A stretch of 64,000 nucleotides of DNA from Phaeovulum vinaykumarii (GCF_900156695.1 NZ_FTOM01000001.1:682001-746000); one strand, 5' to 3'; positions 24,625 to 33,999 are shown, counted from the stretch's first letter. A program made the numbers and translations. The notes: a model not told the origin generated them from the sequence alone.

Positions 24625-26288
24625 GGCCGGAACCAGGGTTTCTCGATGCGCGTCACGCCGGTGGGCTGGCCCTGTTCCAGCACGCGGTGGACATTCGTCT
24701 GCGGCGTGATCGTGGCGTCGCGGCCCAGACGGAAGCTCTGGGCGCGCACGATCTCGCGGTAGGCGGCATCAAGGCGCAGCGCGCGTTCGGGCGAGGGCAG
24801 GAGCAGCGTCGAGATATCTTCGGCCAGCGCCTCGGCCCGCCCCGGCTTCAGCCGCGCCGGGCTGTCGGGCGCCGCCGGGGCCGTGTCTCCGTCGATCCAG
24901 GCCCGGATGATCTCGGCATTGCCGCGCAATTCGTCGCCCGCGCCGTTGACCCGCAGGTAATGCGCATATTCGCCGGTCCCGTCGGCGCGCGGCCGTTCGG
25001 GGGTGCCGGCCAGCCCCTTCTGCGTCCAGTGATACCAGCCGCCGCGGAACGCATCCGCGCCCAGCTTGCGCGGAAAGGCAAAGGTGTCGTCATCGGTCAC
25101 GCCTACGCCGCCATGACAGCCGATGCAGAAGGCGGTTTCCTCGAAATCCTGCGGGCGCAGATCGCCCGCCGCATCCTCGATGAAGCCCTGAAGGCGCCAG
25201 CCATAGCCGTTCGGGATGCCGCGCTCGGCGTCGCCCAGCAGATGGCGGATGCGATCGGGGAAATCGGCGCGCTCCTTGGCCTCGGCCAGGGCGGCGGTCT
25301 CGCGGTCGTAATAGCTCTGCCAGCGCGTCTTCTGCATGTAGCGCAGTTCCTTCATCCGCGCAGCCATGCCGACGCCCGTCTCGGTCACGTCGAGATAGCG
25401 CACCGAATGCAGGAATTCGGTCCCTTGCGGATAAAGCCCCGCGGCAAGCGCCCGATCCTCGGCGCCCGCACGGCCGACATAATGCATCGTCTCGCCCCGC
25501 AGCGGCGCGAAGGCAAAGCGCACCACATCGGCACGCCCCAGCACCCCGTCGCGGTCCAGATCGACGCCCAGCGCGGCCTCGTCCAGCCCCGGAACGGGCA
25601 CGTCCGTGCGGGTGATCAGCGCCTCGACGATGGCCAGATTGGCCTTGTAGATGCCCAGGTCGAACCGCCCCGCGGCATCTTCGCGGAAAGCGGCGGGCAG
25701 GCGGATCAGCACGTCGTCGGCCGAGCCGTTGGCCGGCCAGAAGGCGCCGGGAAGCGGCTGATAGGCAAAGGCGCGCCAGCCGGTATAGCCGCCCTCAGGG
25801 CTGCGGTCGAAGCCTTCGTCGTCAAAGGCGAACCACGCGTCGGGGACATAGCCCGACCATTCCCCGTCGCCGTCGGCATCCCATTCGGGCGGCAGATCGG
25901 CCAGCCTTTCGGCCAGCGCGATGCGCCCCCCCACGCGGTAATTGTCGCGCCGGACCCAGGCCAGGATATCGTCATCCGTCACCGCATCCACGGCGGCGCT
26001 GCGGTCCACGAAAAGGTTGGTCCAGGGGTTTTCCAGCGCCGGGCCGGGCAGCGAATATTCGGTCTGGAGATCGGCATCGTTGAGATAATGCGGCGCGCGC
26101 GGGCGGACGTGACAGGTGAAGCAGGGGTTGTGCACGCGCCCCGTCCCGTTCGCCCCGGCCTCTTCGGTCACGGTATAGCATTGCGAGGGGATATAGGCGG
26201 TGGGGTTGGCCAGATACCCCCCGGACATCTCGAGCGCCACGGCCGGTGCGGCGGACAGCATCAGGGCAAGGAAAAGGGGCGCGCGCAT
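24621..26288 (-). CDS. Exported diheme cytochrome c-like protein
   Basis: The 555-aa product has a signal peptide (residues 1-19, MRAPLFLALMLSAAPAVA) and two CxxCH heme c motifs, CFTCH near residue 56 and CIGCH near residue 399. Acidic DxDxDG loops (DADGDGEW, DLDRDGVL) may bind calcium. The heme domains are far apart, unlike classic diheme peroxidases, and I recognise no named family. It lies downstream of a PhoX-type gene on the same strand, separated by an intrinsic terminator, so co-expression would need read-through or its own promoter. Confidence 0.65.
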   Translation of the reverse strand: MRAPLFLALMLSAAPAVALEMSGGYLANPTAYIPSQCYTVTEEAGANGTGRVHNPCFTCHVRPRAPHYLNDADLQTEYSLPGPALENPWTNLFVDRSAAVDAVTDDDILAWVRRDNYRVGGRIALAERLADLPPEWDADGDGEWSGYVPDAWFAFDDEGFDRSPEGGYTGWRAFAYQPLPGAFWPANGSADDVLIRLPAAFREDAAGRFDLGIYKANLAIVEALITRTDVPVPGLDEAALGVDLDRDGVLGRADVVRFAFAPLRGETMHYVGRAGAEDRALAAGLYPQGTEFLHSVRYLDVTETGVGMAARMKELRYMQKTRWQSYYDRETAALAEAKERADFPDRIRHLLGDAERGIPNGYGWRLQGFIEDAAGDLRPQDFEETAFCIGCHGGVGVTDDDTFAFPRKLGADAFRGGWYHWTQKGLAGTPERPRADGTGEYAHYLRVNGAGDELRGNAEIIRAWIDGDTAPAAPDSPARLKPGRAEALAEDISTLLLPSPERALRLDAAYREIVRAQSFRLGRDATITPQTNVHRVLEQGQPTGVTRIEKPWFRP

Positions 26289-26307
26289 GGAAACCTCGGG
26301 TCGGGGT

Positions 26308-26346
26308 GGGGGAAGAAAAGAGGCGCCCGGAACAGATCCGGGCGCC
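26308..26346 (-). terminator. Terminator between the PhoX-type and diheme genes
   Basis: A perfect 10-bp stem (GGCGCCCGGA / TCCGGGCGCC, 26322-26346) with a 5-nt loop, followed on the minus strand by TCTTTTCTT. It ends transcription of the PhoX-type gene, at least in part. Confidence 0.8.
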
Positions 26347-26372
26347 GCAGGTGGCATCGTTTCAGCGGACGA

Positions 26373-28115
26373 TCACTTGTCCATGGCCGGGAACGGCCCG
26401 ATGTAGCCCACATAGGCGCGGGCGTCAGCCGGATCGGCCAGCTTGTCCTCGTCCGATTCGCCATAGGGGTGCTGGATCACGGCGACCAGATAGCCGTGGC
26501 CGTCGAGGTTCGGATACCAGTAGGGCGAGGTGGTCTCGGAGCCATAGGGCGTCGAGAAGATGCGGGTCAGATCGCCGCTGTCGAGGTTCATCGCCCAGAT
26601 CACGTCGTTCTGGTGGCCGGTGCCGGTGTCCTCGCCGATGATCAGCGTGTTCTGGCCGGTGATGTAGGTCAGGTTGTCGGGGTTGGCGATGCCGTCGATA
26701 TCGCAGGTGTTGCCGGCGTATTCGCTGCCCTCGGGGTATTCGGTCGGCGTGCCGGCCACCAGCGTGCGCGCGGCGGTGGCGCGGAAGTCGTCGCCCAGGC
26801 TCAGCTCGTAGACCGCGCCGCAGGAGTTCTTGGCCAAGCGGATGTCATTCGCCCCGCCCTTGTCCTGCTTGGCACCGTCTTCCATGCCCTTGGCCACTTC
26901 CGACATGGCCAGATAGACCACGTTGGCATCGGCGTTGTAGGCGATGCCTTCCATCTTGCGGAATTCGGTTGTGGCACCCATCATCGAGGCATAGCGACGC
27001 GTCTCGAGACGCGAGGCCGCCATTTCCATGCCCGGCTTGACCATCAGGCATTCGGCGTTGCCTTCCGCGTTCGACGGCGCAAAGCCCTCGGCGCAGCCGC
27101 CGTCCGCGTTCAGATCGGCCACCTCGAAGATGTCGTGGAAGCCCACGCCGCCCTCGATCAGCGCCTGCACCGACGCGTCGTCGGCATGGCCCAGATCCAC
27201 CCATTCAAGATCCGCGGCGCCCGCGCTCTCGTCCGAGGTCTGCACCCATTTCGCGGCATAGAGCTGGCCGGCCGACAGATCGCCCGCGGTATCGGCCACG
27301 AACATGAACAGGCCCACGTTGGTGCCGTCGTCCGAGATGTAGACGGTCTTCTGGTCGGGCATGACCTTGGCCAGTTCGACCGCCACGCGGCCCATGGCGA
27401 AATGCTTGGCCGGGGTGCCGGTGCCGTCTTCCGACACGGTGATCTCGGTCGGATAGCCATAGCGATAGGGCTTGTAGGCGGCGCGGAACTGCGCAAGCGT
27501 CATGTTCGCCGGGTCAAGGCCCTCATAGCGCACCATCGGGAAGGCGTAATCGTCGACATCCTCGAGGCTTTCGGCATCCGCGATCTCGCGGGCGTTGCTC
27601 GGGTATTCCTCCGAGCCCAGATGCGTGTTCCAGGGCGTGACCGACCCCGCGCAGGGCACCCACAGCCCGCCATAGGCCGAGAAATCGACCGGCTTGGTGG
27701 ACACCGCCGACAGCGTGCCGTCCTCGGCGCGCTCCAGTTCGGTGACATACATCGCGCCGGGACGCGATTCGAAATGGGTCACCGAGAAGATCTTGTCCCC
27801 CACCTTGAGCAGCGAGTTGAAGTCGGCGTCGACCGAGATGTGCTCGGAGCCGTCGGCCGATTTCACCACATTGCCTTCGCGGTCGATCAGCGCGCCGAAG
27901 ACGCCTTCGCCCAGCTTGTCGCCCGAGCGTTCCAGCACGGTGTAGCCGATCGGGTATTCCTTGCCGTCGACGGTGACGCTCGAGGAGGCCAGGACCGCGC
28001 GCTTGGCGGCGTCATCGGCGGCGAAGGGCACCGGCGCGAACGAGATTTCGGCCGCGGCGGCCAGCGGCAGACCGCCAAGGGCGGTGGCCAGCAGCAGGGT
28101 CTTGCGAAGGGACAT
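26373..28115 (-). CDS. PhoX family (DUF839) alkaline phosphatase-like protein
   Basis: The 580-aa product has a signal peptide (MSLRKTLLLATALGGLPLAAAA) and the long beta-propeller-like layout of the PhoX/DUF839 family, with FESRPGAMYVTELE, WVPCAGSVTPWNTHLGSEEY and NTLIIGEDTGTGHQNDVIWAMN in conserved positions. PhoX enzymes are calcium- and iron-dependent phosphatases that release phosphate from organic phosphoesters in the periplasm. Four phased Pho-box-like repeats lie 57-96 nt upstream, which suits PhoB control. The signal lacks a twin arginine, unlike many PhoX proteins, so export may be Sec-dependent. Confidence 0.8.
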   Translation of the reverse strand: MSLRKTLLLATALGGLPLAAAAEISFAPVPFAADDAAKRAVLASSSVTVDGKEYPIGYTVLERSGDKLGEGVFGALIDREGNVVKSADGSEHISVDADFNSLLKVGDKIFSVTHFESRPGAMYVTELERAEDGTLSAVSTKPVDFSAYGGLWVPCAGSVTPWNTHLGSEEYPSNAREIADAESLEDVDDYAFPMVRYEGLDPANMTLAQFRAAYKPYRYGYPTEITVSEDGTGTPAKHFAMGRVAVELAKVMPDQKTVYISDDGTNVGLFMFVADTAGDLSAGQLYAAKWVQTSDESAGAADLEWVDLGHADDASVQALIEGGVGFHDIFEVADLNADGGCAEGFAPSNAEGNAECLMVKPGMEMAASRLETRRYASMMGATTEFRKMEGIAYNADANVVYLAMSEVAKGMEDGAKQDKGGANDIRLAKNSCGAVYELSLGDDFRATAARTLVAGTPTEYPEGSEYAGNTCDIDGIANPDNLTYITGQNTLIIGEDTGTGHQNDVIWAMNLDSGDLTRIFSTPYGSETTSPYWYPNLDGHGYLVAVIQHPYGESDEDKLADPADARAYVGYIGPFPAMDK

Positions 28116-28171
28116 GGGTGTTACCTTTCCTGTCAGGGATGGGTGGCTTTCGCCTTCGCTAACCGGCGGCG

Positions 28172-28211
28172 CTGACACTTTCACAACGCTTGCGTGACAC
28201 TTGCGTGACGC
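28172..28211 (-). promoter_or_regulatory. Tandem Pho box upstream of the PhoX-type gene
   Basis: Read on the minus strand, four 7-mers are spaced exactly 11 bp apart: GCGTCAC, GTGTCAC, GCGTTGT and GTGTCAG, separated by GCAA, GCAA and GAAA. This fits the direct-repeat architecture of PhoB sites (CTGTCAY repeats with 4-nt spacers). The third unit is degenerate. Confidence 0.65.
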
Positions 28212-28330
28212 CGACATGGCGCCGTTTCCGCCCCGCGCTTGCCCGCAAGGCCCCGCTTCGGTATCAGACCGCTTGAAATCCGCCGTTCCATGGCCCCCGT
28301 TCCATGCCTCCTGCCCCGAAAGGCCCGCCG

Positions 28331-29638
28331 ATGATCCCGCGTTATTCCCGCCCCGAAATGGTCGCCATCTGGTCGCCCGAAACGAAGTTCCGCATCTGGT
28401 TCGAGATCGAGGCCCATGCCTGCGACGCCCAGGCCGCGCTGGGCGTGATCCCCAAGGCCAATGCCGAAGCCGTGTGGAAGGCGAAGGACGTGGAATTCGA
28501 CGTCGCCCGCATCGACGAGATCGAATCCGTCACCAAGCATGACGTGATCGCCTTCCTGACCCATCTGGCCGAGCATATCGGCTCGGAGGAGGCGCGCTTC
28601 GTGCACCAGGGGATGACCTCCTCGGATGTGCTCGACACCACGCTGAACGTGCAGCTGGTGCGCGCCGCCGACATCCTTCTGGCCGATATGGACCGCGTGC
28701 TGGCGGCGCTGAAGAAACGCGCCCACGAGCACAAGGACACCGTGCGCATCGGGCGCAGCCACGGCATCCATGCCGAACCCACCACCATGGGCCTGACCTT
28801 CGCGCGCTTCTACGCCGAGATGGACCGGAACCGCGCGCGTCTGGCCCAGGCCCGCGCCGAGGTGGCCACCGGCGCGATCTCGGGCGCGGTCGGCACCTTT
28901 GCCAACATCGACCCGGCGGTCGAGGAACATGTCTGCGCGCAGATGGGCCTTGTGCCCGAGCCGATCTCGACCCAGGTGATCCCGCGCGACCGCCATGCGA
29001 TGTTCTTCGCCACGCTGGGGGTCATCGCCTCCTCGATCGAGAATATCGCCATCGAGATCCGCCACATGCAGCGCACCGAGGTGCTGGAGGCCGAGGAATT
29101 CTTCTCCAAGGGGCAGAAGGGCTCCTCGGCGATGCCGCACAAAAGGAACCCCGTGCTGACCGAGAACCTGACCGGGCTTTCGCGTCTGGTGCGCATGTGC
29201 GTGGTGCCGGCGATGGAGAACGTGGCGCTCTGGCACGAGCGCGACATCTCGCACAGCTCGGTCGAACGCGGCATCGGCCCGGATGCGACGATCACGCTGG
29301 ATTTCGCGCTGAACCGTCTGGCCGGCGTGATCGAGAACCTGGTGATCTACCCCGAGAACATGTTGAAGAACATGAACAAGTTCAAGGGCCTGGTGATGAG
29401 CCAGCGGGTTCTTCTGGCGCTGACGCAGGCCGGCGTGTCGCGCGAGGATGCCTATCGGCTGGTGCAGCGCAACGCGATGAAGGTCTGGGAACAGGGCGCC
29501 GATTTCAAGGAAGAGCTGCTCAAGGACGCCGAGGTGACCGCGGCGCTGTCGCCCGCCGAGATCGAGGAGAAGTTCGATCTCGGCTATCACACCAAGCACG
29601 TCGACACGATCTTCGCCCGCGTCTTCGGGAATTCGTGA
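28331..29638 (+). CDS. purB: Adenylosuccinate lyase
   Basis: The 435-aa product has the fumarase/aspartase superfamily signature GSSAMPHKRNP (about residue 263), the catalytic HQGMTSSDVLDT and RSHGIHAEPTTMG. It acts twice in purine synthesis: SAICAR to AICAR, and adenylosuccinate to AMP. Length is standard. The start (MIPRYSRPEMVAIWSPETKF) is as usual for the family. Confidence 0.95.
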   Translation: MIPRYSRPEMVAIWSPETKFRIWFEIEAHACDAQAALGVIPKANAEAVWKAKDVEFDVARIDEIESVTKHDVIAFLTHLAEHIGSEEARFVHQGMTSSDVLDTTLNVQLVRAADILLADMDRVLAALKKRAHEHKDTVRIGRSHGIHAEPTTMGLTFARFYAEMDRNRARLAQARAEVATGAISGAVGTFANIDPAVEEHVCAQMGLVPEPISTQVIPRDRHAMFFATLGVIASSIENIAIEIRHMQRTEVLEAEEFFSKGQKGSSAMPHKRNPVLTENLTGLSRLVRMCVVPAMENVALWHERDISHSSVERGIGPDATITLDFALNRLAGVIENLVIYPENMLKNMNKFKGLVMSQRVLLALTQAGVSREDAYRLVQRNAMKVWEQGADFKEELLKDAEVTAALSPAEIEEKFDLGYHTKHVDTIFARVFGNS

Positions 29639-29728
29639 ATGCCGCAGCGCGGCGCGTAACGACACCTTAACCCTGGCCTGCGAGGCTGTCCTCCGACGTC
29701 TCGCTGGTCAGAATCAAGAGGTGACACC

Positions 29729-30781
29729 GTGATCGCTATCGCGCCCATGCAGGGGATGGGCCTTGGTGCGGACCTGGGCCGCCCCGTGCTGTCACAGCCG
29801 CAAAAGGCCGCCATCATCGTGCGTCTGCTGGTGGCCGAAGGGGCCAATATCCCCATCGCCAGCCTTCCCGAAGAGGTGCAGACCGCGCTGACCGAACAGA
29901 TCGCGCAGCTGCGCATGATCGACCGCGACACCCTGGCCGCCGTGGTCGAGGAATTCTGCGATTCGCTCGAGGCGGTGGGCCTGTCCTTCCCCGATGGGCT
30001 GGATGGCGCGCTTTCCATGCTCGAGGCGCATCTGTCGCCGCCCGCGGCCTCGCGGCTGCGGCGGATGGCGGCATCGAGCTCGCGCGCGGACCCGTGGGAA
30101 CGGATCTCGGGCCTGGCGGTCGAACAGATCCTGCCCGTGATCGAAGAAGAGAGCATCGAGGTCGCCGCCGTGGTGCTGTCCAAGCTGTCGGTGTCGAAGG
30201 CGGCCGAACTGCTGTCCAAGCTGCCGGGCGAACGCGCCCGCCGCATCGCCTATGCCGTGTCGCTGACCGGCAACGTGGCGCCCGACACCGTGCGCCGCAT
30301 CGGGCAGGCGCTGTTCCTCCAGCTCGATTCCGTGCCGGCCAAGGAATTCGATTCCGGCCCCGTCGAACGCGTCGGCGCCATCCTCAACTTCTCCCCCGCC
30401 AACACCCGCGACGAGGTTCTCAAGGGCCTCGAGGAAGATGACGCCACCTTTGCCGAACAGGTGCGCAAGGCGATCTTCACCTTCACCAACATCCCCGCCC
30501 GCATCGACGCGCGCGACATCCCCAAGGTGCTGCGCTCGGTCGATCAGGCGGTGCTGGTCAAGGCGCTGGCCGGGGCCACCGGCGCGAATGCGAAATCCGC
30601 CGAATTCATCCTGTCCAACATCTCGCAGCGTCTGGCCACCTCGATCCGGGACGAGATCGCGGGCCTGGGCAAGGTCAAGGAAAAGGACGCCGAGGAAGCC
30701 ATGTCCACCATTGTCGCCGCCATCCGCGAGATGGAAGCCAACGGCGAGATCTTCCTGGTCGCCAACGACGAAGAGGGATGA
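29729..30781 (+). CDS. fliG: Flagellar motor switch protein FliG
   Basis: The 350-aa product shows FliG middle and C-terminal features: LSKLSVSKAAELLSKLPGERA (ARM segment), the PxEV-like MxxF region, and the torque-helix domain with IDARDIPKVLRSVDQAVLVKALAGA and SQRLATSIRDEIAGLGKVKEKD...AMSTIVAAIREMEANGEI. It would form the rotor C-ring. The start is GTG 29729. It is isolated: the flanks are purB and coaD, and no other flagellar gene lies in the window. Confidence 0.85.
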   Translation: MIAIAPMQGMGLGADLGRPVLSQPQKAAIIVRLLVAEGANIPIASLPEEVQTALTEQIAQLRMIDRDTLAAVVEEFCDSLEAVGLSFPDGLDGALSMLEAHLSPPAASRLRRMAASSSRADPWERISGLAVEQILPVIEEESIEVAAVVLSKLSVSKAAELLSKLPGERARRIAYAVSLTGNVAPDTVRRIGQALFLQLDSVPAKEFDSGPVERVGAILNFSPANTRDEVLKGLEEDDATFAEQVRKAIFTFTNIPARIDARDIPKVLRSVDQAVLVKALAGATGANAKSAEFILSNISQRLATSIRDEIAGLGKVKEKDAEEAMSTIVAAIREMEANGEIFLVANDEEG

Positions 30782-31032
30782 CCCCGACGGGCCGCGCTGA
30801 GCCCCGGCGCGGTCGGGGCAAGGCGCAGGCGCTCCCCGCCGGGACAGGGCGACAGGCCGCCGCCGCCCCGGCGCCCGCGGCGAAGTCCCGCTCCGGCGCG
30901 CGGCCCCTTCGTCCGAAGACGGGGCAAAACTCCGCACCGCACCCGGTCGCAGCCGGCCTTTTCCTTGCCGACGCGCCTTCCTATGATCGGCGCGCCGCCG
31001 CGGGGCGCGCAAGGGGCGAAAAAGGAAGCGCC

Positions 31033-31176
31033 ATGACGAATACCATCGCCATTGTCCTGGGCCTGCTGATCCTGGCCGGTGTCGCCGGCGACATCGCGTT
31101 CAACCAGGCGCAGGCACTGGTGTTTCTGGGGCGCGAGTTCACCGCCCTGGTCGGCCATGTCGCCTTCTGGCGTTAG
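31033..31176 (+). CDS. Small single-pass membrane protein
   Basis: A 47-aa protein, MTNTIAIVLGLLILAGVAGD followed by IAFNQAQALVFLGREFTALVGHVAFWR. The N-terminal hydrophobic stretch is a likely membrane helix. AAAGGAAG is a good ribosome binding site. I recall similar short proteins in related genomes but cannot name a function. Confidence 0.65.
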   Translation: MTNTIAIVLGLLILAGVAGDIAFNQAQALVFLGREFTALVGHVAFWR

Positions 31177-31219
31177 CCCCCGCCCGCGCCCGGCCTGCGC
31201 GCGCCCCACCTCCGTGCGC

Positions 31220-31717
31220 TCAGCCCGCGTTCAGCCGCTCCTTCAGCGCCGCGCAGACCGCAGGCGTGACGAACTGGGACACGTCGCCCCCCAGCCGCGC
31301 GATTTCCTTGACCAGCTTCGACGCGATCGCCTGGCGGCGCGCATCGGCCATCAGGAAGACCGTCTCGACCGATGCATCAAGCGCGCGGTTCATTCCCACC
31401 ATCTGGAATTCGTATTCGAAATCGGCCACCGCGCGCAGCCCGCGGATGATGACCCCCGCCCCCACGTCGCGGGCACAATCGATCAGCAGGTTCTCGAAGG
31501 GATGCACCACGATCTTGCCGCCCGTCCGCGCGGTGATCGCCCTGCATTCGGTCTCGAGCATCGCCACCCGCTCATCCAGCGAGAACAACGGCCCCTTGTC
31601 GCGGTTGATCGCCACCCCGATGACCAGCCGGTCAACCAGGGCCATCGCCCGTCCGATGATGTCCAGATGCCCCAGCGTCACGGGATCGAACGTCCCGGGA
31701 TAAAGGCCGATACGCAT
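31220..31717 (-). CDS. coaD: Phosphopantetheine adenylyltransferase
   Basis: The 165-aa product starts MRIGLYPGTFDPVTLGHLDIIGRA with the T/HxGH nucleotidyltransferase motif, and has RGLRAVADFEYEFQMVGMNRAL and the ISSxxxK-like IASKLVKEIA. It makes dephospho-CoA from 4'-phosphopantetheine and ATP, the fourth step of CoA synthesis. Length is standard. Confidence 0.93.
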   Translation of the reverse strand: MRIGLYPGTFDPVTLGHLDIIGRAMALVDRLVIGVAINRDKGPLFSLDERVAMLETECRAITARTGGKIVVHPFENLLIDCARDVGAGVIIRGLRAVADFEYEFQMVGMNRALDASVETVFLMADARRQAIASKLVKEIARLGGDVSQFVTPAVCAALKERLNAG

Positions 31718-32036
31718 GGCGCGTCCCCCCCAATTGTGCGCGTCAGCGCCGAAGCAAGCATTGCCGCGCGACGAATGCAAGCGCCGCAGCGCCGCAACGC
31801 GGCGTCGCCTGCCCCGCCGCGACCTGTCCGCAAGGCGCCTGTGGACCGCAAGGTCCACGCGCGCCGCGGCCCCTCGATGGGGCCAAGGCGCGCCCCCCCG
31901 GCCCCGCCGTCATCGTTTCGCAAGCCCTCCCCAAACGCGCATTTTCCCCGCCATTGTCCCCGCGGGGCCGTAATTGCGCCCGAATTGGCGCCGATCAATG
32001 ACCCAACGAAGGGTTGTTGTTGCCGAAGGATTCACA
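31718..32036. other. Divergent intergenic region between coaD and the LysR gene
   Basis: This 319-bp stretch holds the two promoters in some form. The middle is GC-rich with no credible gene. The last 100 bases are less GC-rich and contain TTG- and AAT-rich patches, where a LysR-type site might lie, but I cannot pick a clear T-N11-A operator. Confidence 0.4.
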
Positions 32037-32942
32037 ATGGATCGCCTGACCGAAATGGAAGCTTTCGCCACCGTCGTGGACCAGGGGGGCTTCACCGACG
32101 CGGCCAAGAAGATGGGCATCTCCAAATCGGCGGTCTCGAAACACGTCTCGGCGCTGGAGGCCCGCCTCGGCGCACGCCTTCTCAACCGCACCACCCGGCG
32201 CGTCAGCCCGACCGAGATCGGCCTGGCCTATTACGACCGCGCCCGCCGCGTGCTGACCGACGCAGGCGAGGCCGACGCGCTGGTCACCTCGATGCAGGTG
32301 GCACCCTCGGGCCTCCTGCGCATCTCGGTCGCAACCGACTTCGGCGTCAACCTGCTCTCGCCCGTGCTGGGCGATTTCCTGCGCGAATACCCCGATATCA
32401 ACGTCAACATGGTGCTGAACAACCGCTATGTCGAACTGATCTCGGAAGGCTTCGACATGGCCATCCGCGTCGGCGACCTCGAAGACAGCACGCTGCGCGC
32501 GCGCAAGCTGACCGAGACCGGGCGGCGCATGATCGGCGCGCCCGCCTATTTCGAGAAATACGGCCGCCCGCAGAAGATCGACGACCTGAACGAACACAAG
32601 CTCCTGCATTATTCGAACCAGTCGAACGGCAATGTCTGGAAGATCACCGCCCCGTCGGGCGAACGCCGTCAGGTGCGCTCGGCGGGCTGGCTCACCGTCA
32701 ATGACGGCCAGTCGCTCCTGCATGCCGCGATCGCCGGGCTCGGCATCGCCTATCTTCCGTCCTTCCTCTATGCCGATGCTATGAAGCGCGGCGAGGTCGA
32801 GGAAGCCATGCCCGACCTGCCGATGGAGACGATGGGCATCTATGCCGTCTACCCGCCGGGCCGCTTCACCCAGCCCAAGGTGCGCGCCTTCATCGACTTC
32901 CTGGCCCGGACCTTTGCCGAAAAGGGCCCCGACAACTGGTGA
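32037..32942 (+). CDS. LysR family transcriptional regulator
   Basis: The 301-aa product has an N-terminal winged helix (MDRLTEMEAFATVVDQGGFTDAAKKMGISKSAVSKHVSALEARLG) and a C-terminal substrate-binding domain (from about residue 90). This subgroup resembles the CrgA/DmlR-like cluster with LLRISVATDFGVNLLSPVLGDFL. Ligand and targets are unknown; the neighbours suggest none. Confidence 0.9.
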   Translation: MDRLTEMEAFATVVDQGGFTDAAKKMGISKSAVSKHVSALEARLGARLLNRTTRRVSPTEIGLAYYDRARRVLTDAGEADALVTSMQVAPSGLLRISVATDFGVNLLSPVLGDFLREYPDINVNMVLNNRYVELISEGFDMAIRVGDLEDSTLRARKLTETGRRMIGAPAYFEKYGRPQKIDDLNEHKLLHYSNQSNGNVWKITAPSGERRQVRSAGWLTVNDGQSLLHAAIAGLGIAYLPSFLYADAMKRGEVEEAMPDLPMETMGIYAVYPPGRFTQPKVRAFIDFLARTFAEKGPDNW

Positions 32943-32988
32943 GGCCGGACCGGCCGCTCCGCTGCATTTCCCTCGGGGCCCTTCTCCG

Positions 32989-33999
32989 TCAGGGCCCACC
33001 AACTCGGGTCGAGGTGAGCACCACCTCGACCCGTCTGTTTCTTGCACGTCCCTCGGGCGTGGCATTGCTGGCCCGCGGCGCCAGCCAGCCCGCCCCTTCG
33101 GCACCGATCCGCGCCTCGGGGGCGCCGTGACGCGCGATCAGACGCGCCCGCACCGCCTCGGCGCGCCGCTTCGACAGCGCCACATTGGCCGCCAGGCTGC
33201 CGGTTGTATCGGTATGGCCCACCACGACCACCTGCGCCCAGTCATTCTGCTTCAGCCAGCCCGCCAGCGCCGCCAGATCCGCATCGGGCCCCGCATCCAG
33301 ACGATCCGCCCCCGAGGCAAAGACCAGCCCCTCGAGCACCACGCGCCCCTCGGCGACAAGCCGCGCCCCGATCGCGGCTCCGTCTGCCCCCTCCGGCGTG
33401 GCCGCGGGGGTGCCCGGCTTGGCGGCGGGGCGGGCCTGCCCTTCGGCGGGCGTCTGCCCCGGCGCAACCGCTGCGGCGGAATCGGGCACCGCAGGATCGG
33501 GGGCCGCCTGGCGCGCGACCTCGGTCAGATGCACCCAGCCCGCGCGCGGCGACCGCGACACGACCATCGCCAGAAAGCGCCCCTCCTGGGGCTGCTCGGC
33601 CGCCAGATAGCGGAAATCGCCCAGATCGACATGCATCTCGGGTTCGGGGATCAGATCCATGGCAAAGCGGAAGTCAAAGCCCCCGCAGGTGTCGGTCTCG
33701 CATTCGAAAAGCACCCGAAACCCGGCCTTCGCAAGCTGGTCGCGCAGATCCGCCAGAAGCGCCAGCGTGCCCTGTTCATAGCCCGGCAGATGCCAGGCGC
33801 TCTGGTCGATCCGCCCCTCGAGCCGCCGCGTCTGCTGCCCCGTGGGCCGCCACGGCCCCAGCGCCAGGACATAGCTGTCAAAGGCGGCCTCGTGGCGCGC
33901 CGTCACCTCGGCCGGGCCGGGCATCAGCGGCAGGAATTCGGCCCGCGCGGGGCCTGCCGCCGCAAGGCCCAGCGCCAGAAGACCGGCCGCGGCTTTCAT
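32989..33999 (-). CDS. OmpA family outer-membrane protein
   Basis: The 336-aa product has a signal peptide (MKAAAGLLALGLAAAGPARA), an N-terminal domain with FRVLFECETDTCGGFDFRF (a DUF4892-like pattern with two Cys), a Pro/Ala-rich linker (about 178-205), and a C-terminal OmpA peptidoglycan-binding domain: VVVVGHTDTTGS near 260 and RNRRVEVVL at the end. It probably links outer membrane and cell wall. Its start overlaps the acetyltransferase stop by 4 nt, so it is the last gene of a three-gene operon. Confidence 0.85.
   Translation of the reverse strand: MKAAAGLLALGLAAAGPARAEFLPLMPGPAEVTARHEAAFDSYVLALGPWRPTGQQTRRLEGRIDQSAWHLPGYEQGTLALLADLRDQLAKAGFRVLFECETDTCGGFDFRFAMDLIPEPEMHVDLGDFRYLAAEQPQEGRFLAMVVSRSPRAGWVHLTEVARQAAPDPAVPDSAAAVAPGQTPAEGQARPAAKPGTPAATPEGADGAAIGARLVAEGRVVLEGLVFASGADRLDAGPDADLAALAGWLKQNDWAQVVVVGHTDTTGSLAANVALSKRRAEAVRARLIARHGAPEARIGAEGAGWLAPRASNATPEGRARNRRVEVVLTSTRVGGP

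Noticed and set aside
23229-28175. Very long plus-strand open frame over several genes
   Set aside because: It contains the AroE-like gene's first part but otherwise runs antisense to the diheme and PhoX-type genes; long open frames are expected in high-GC DNA.
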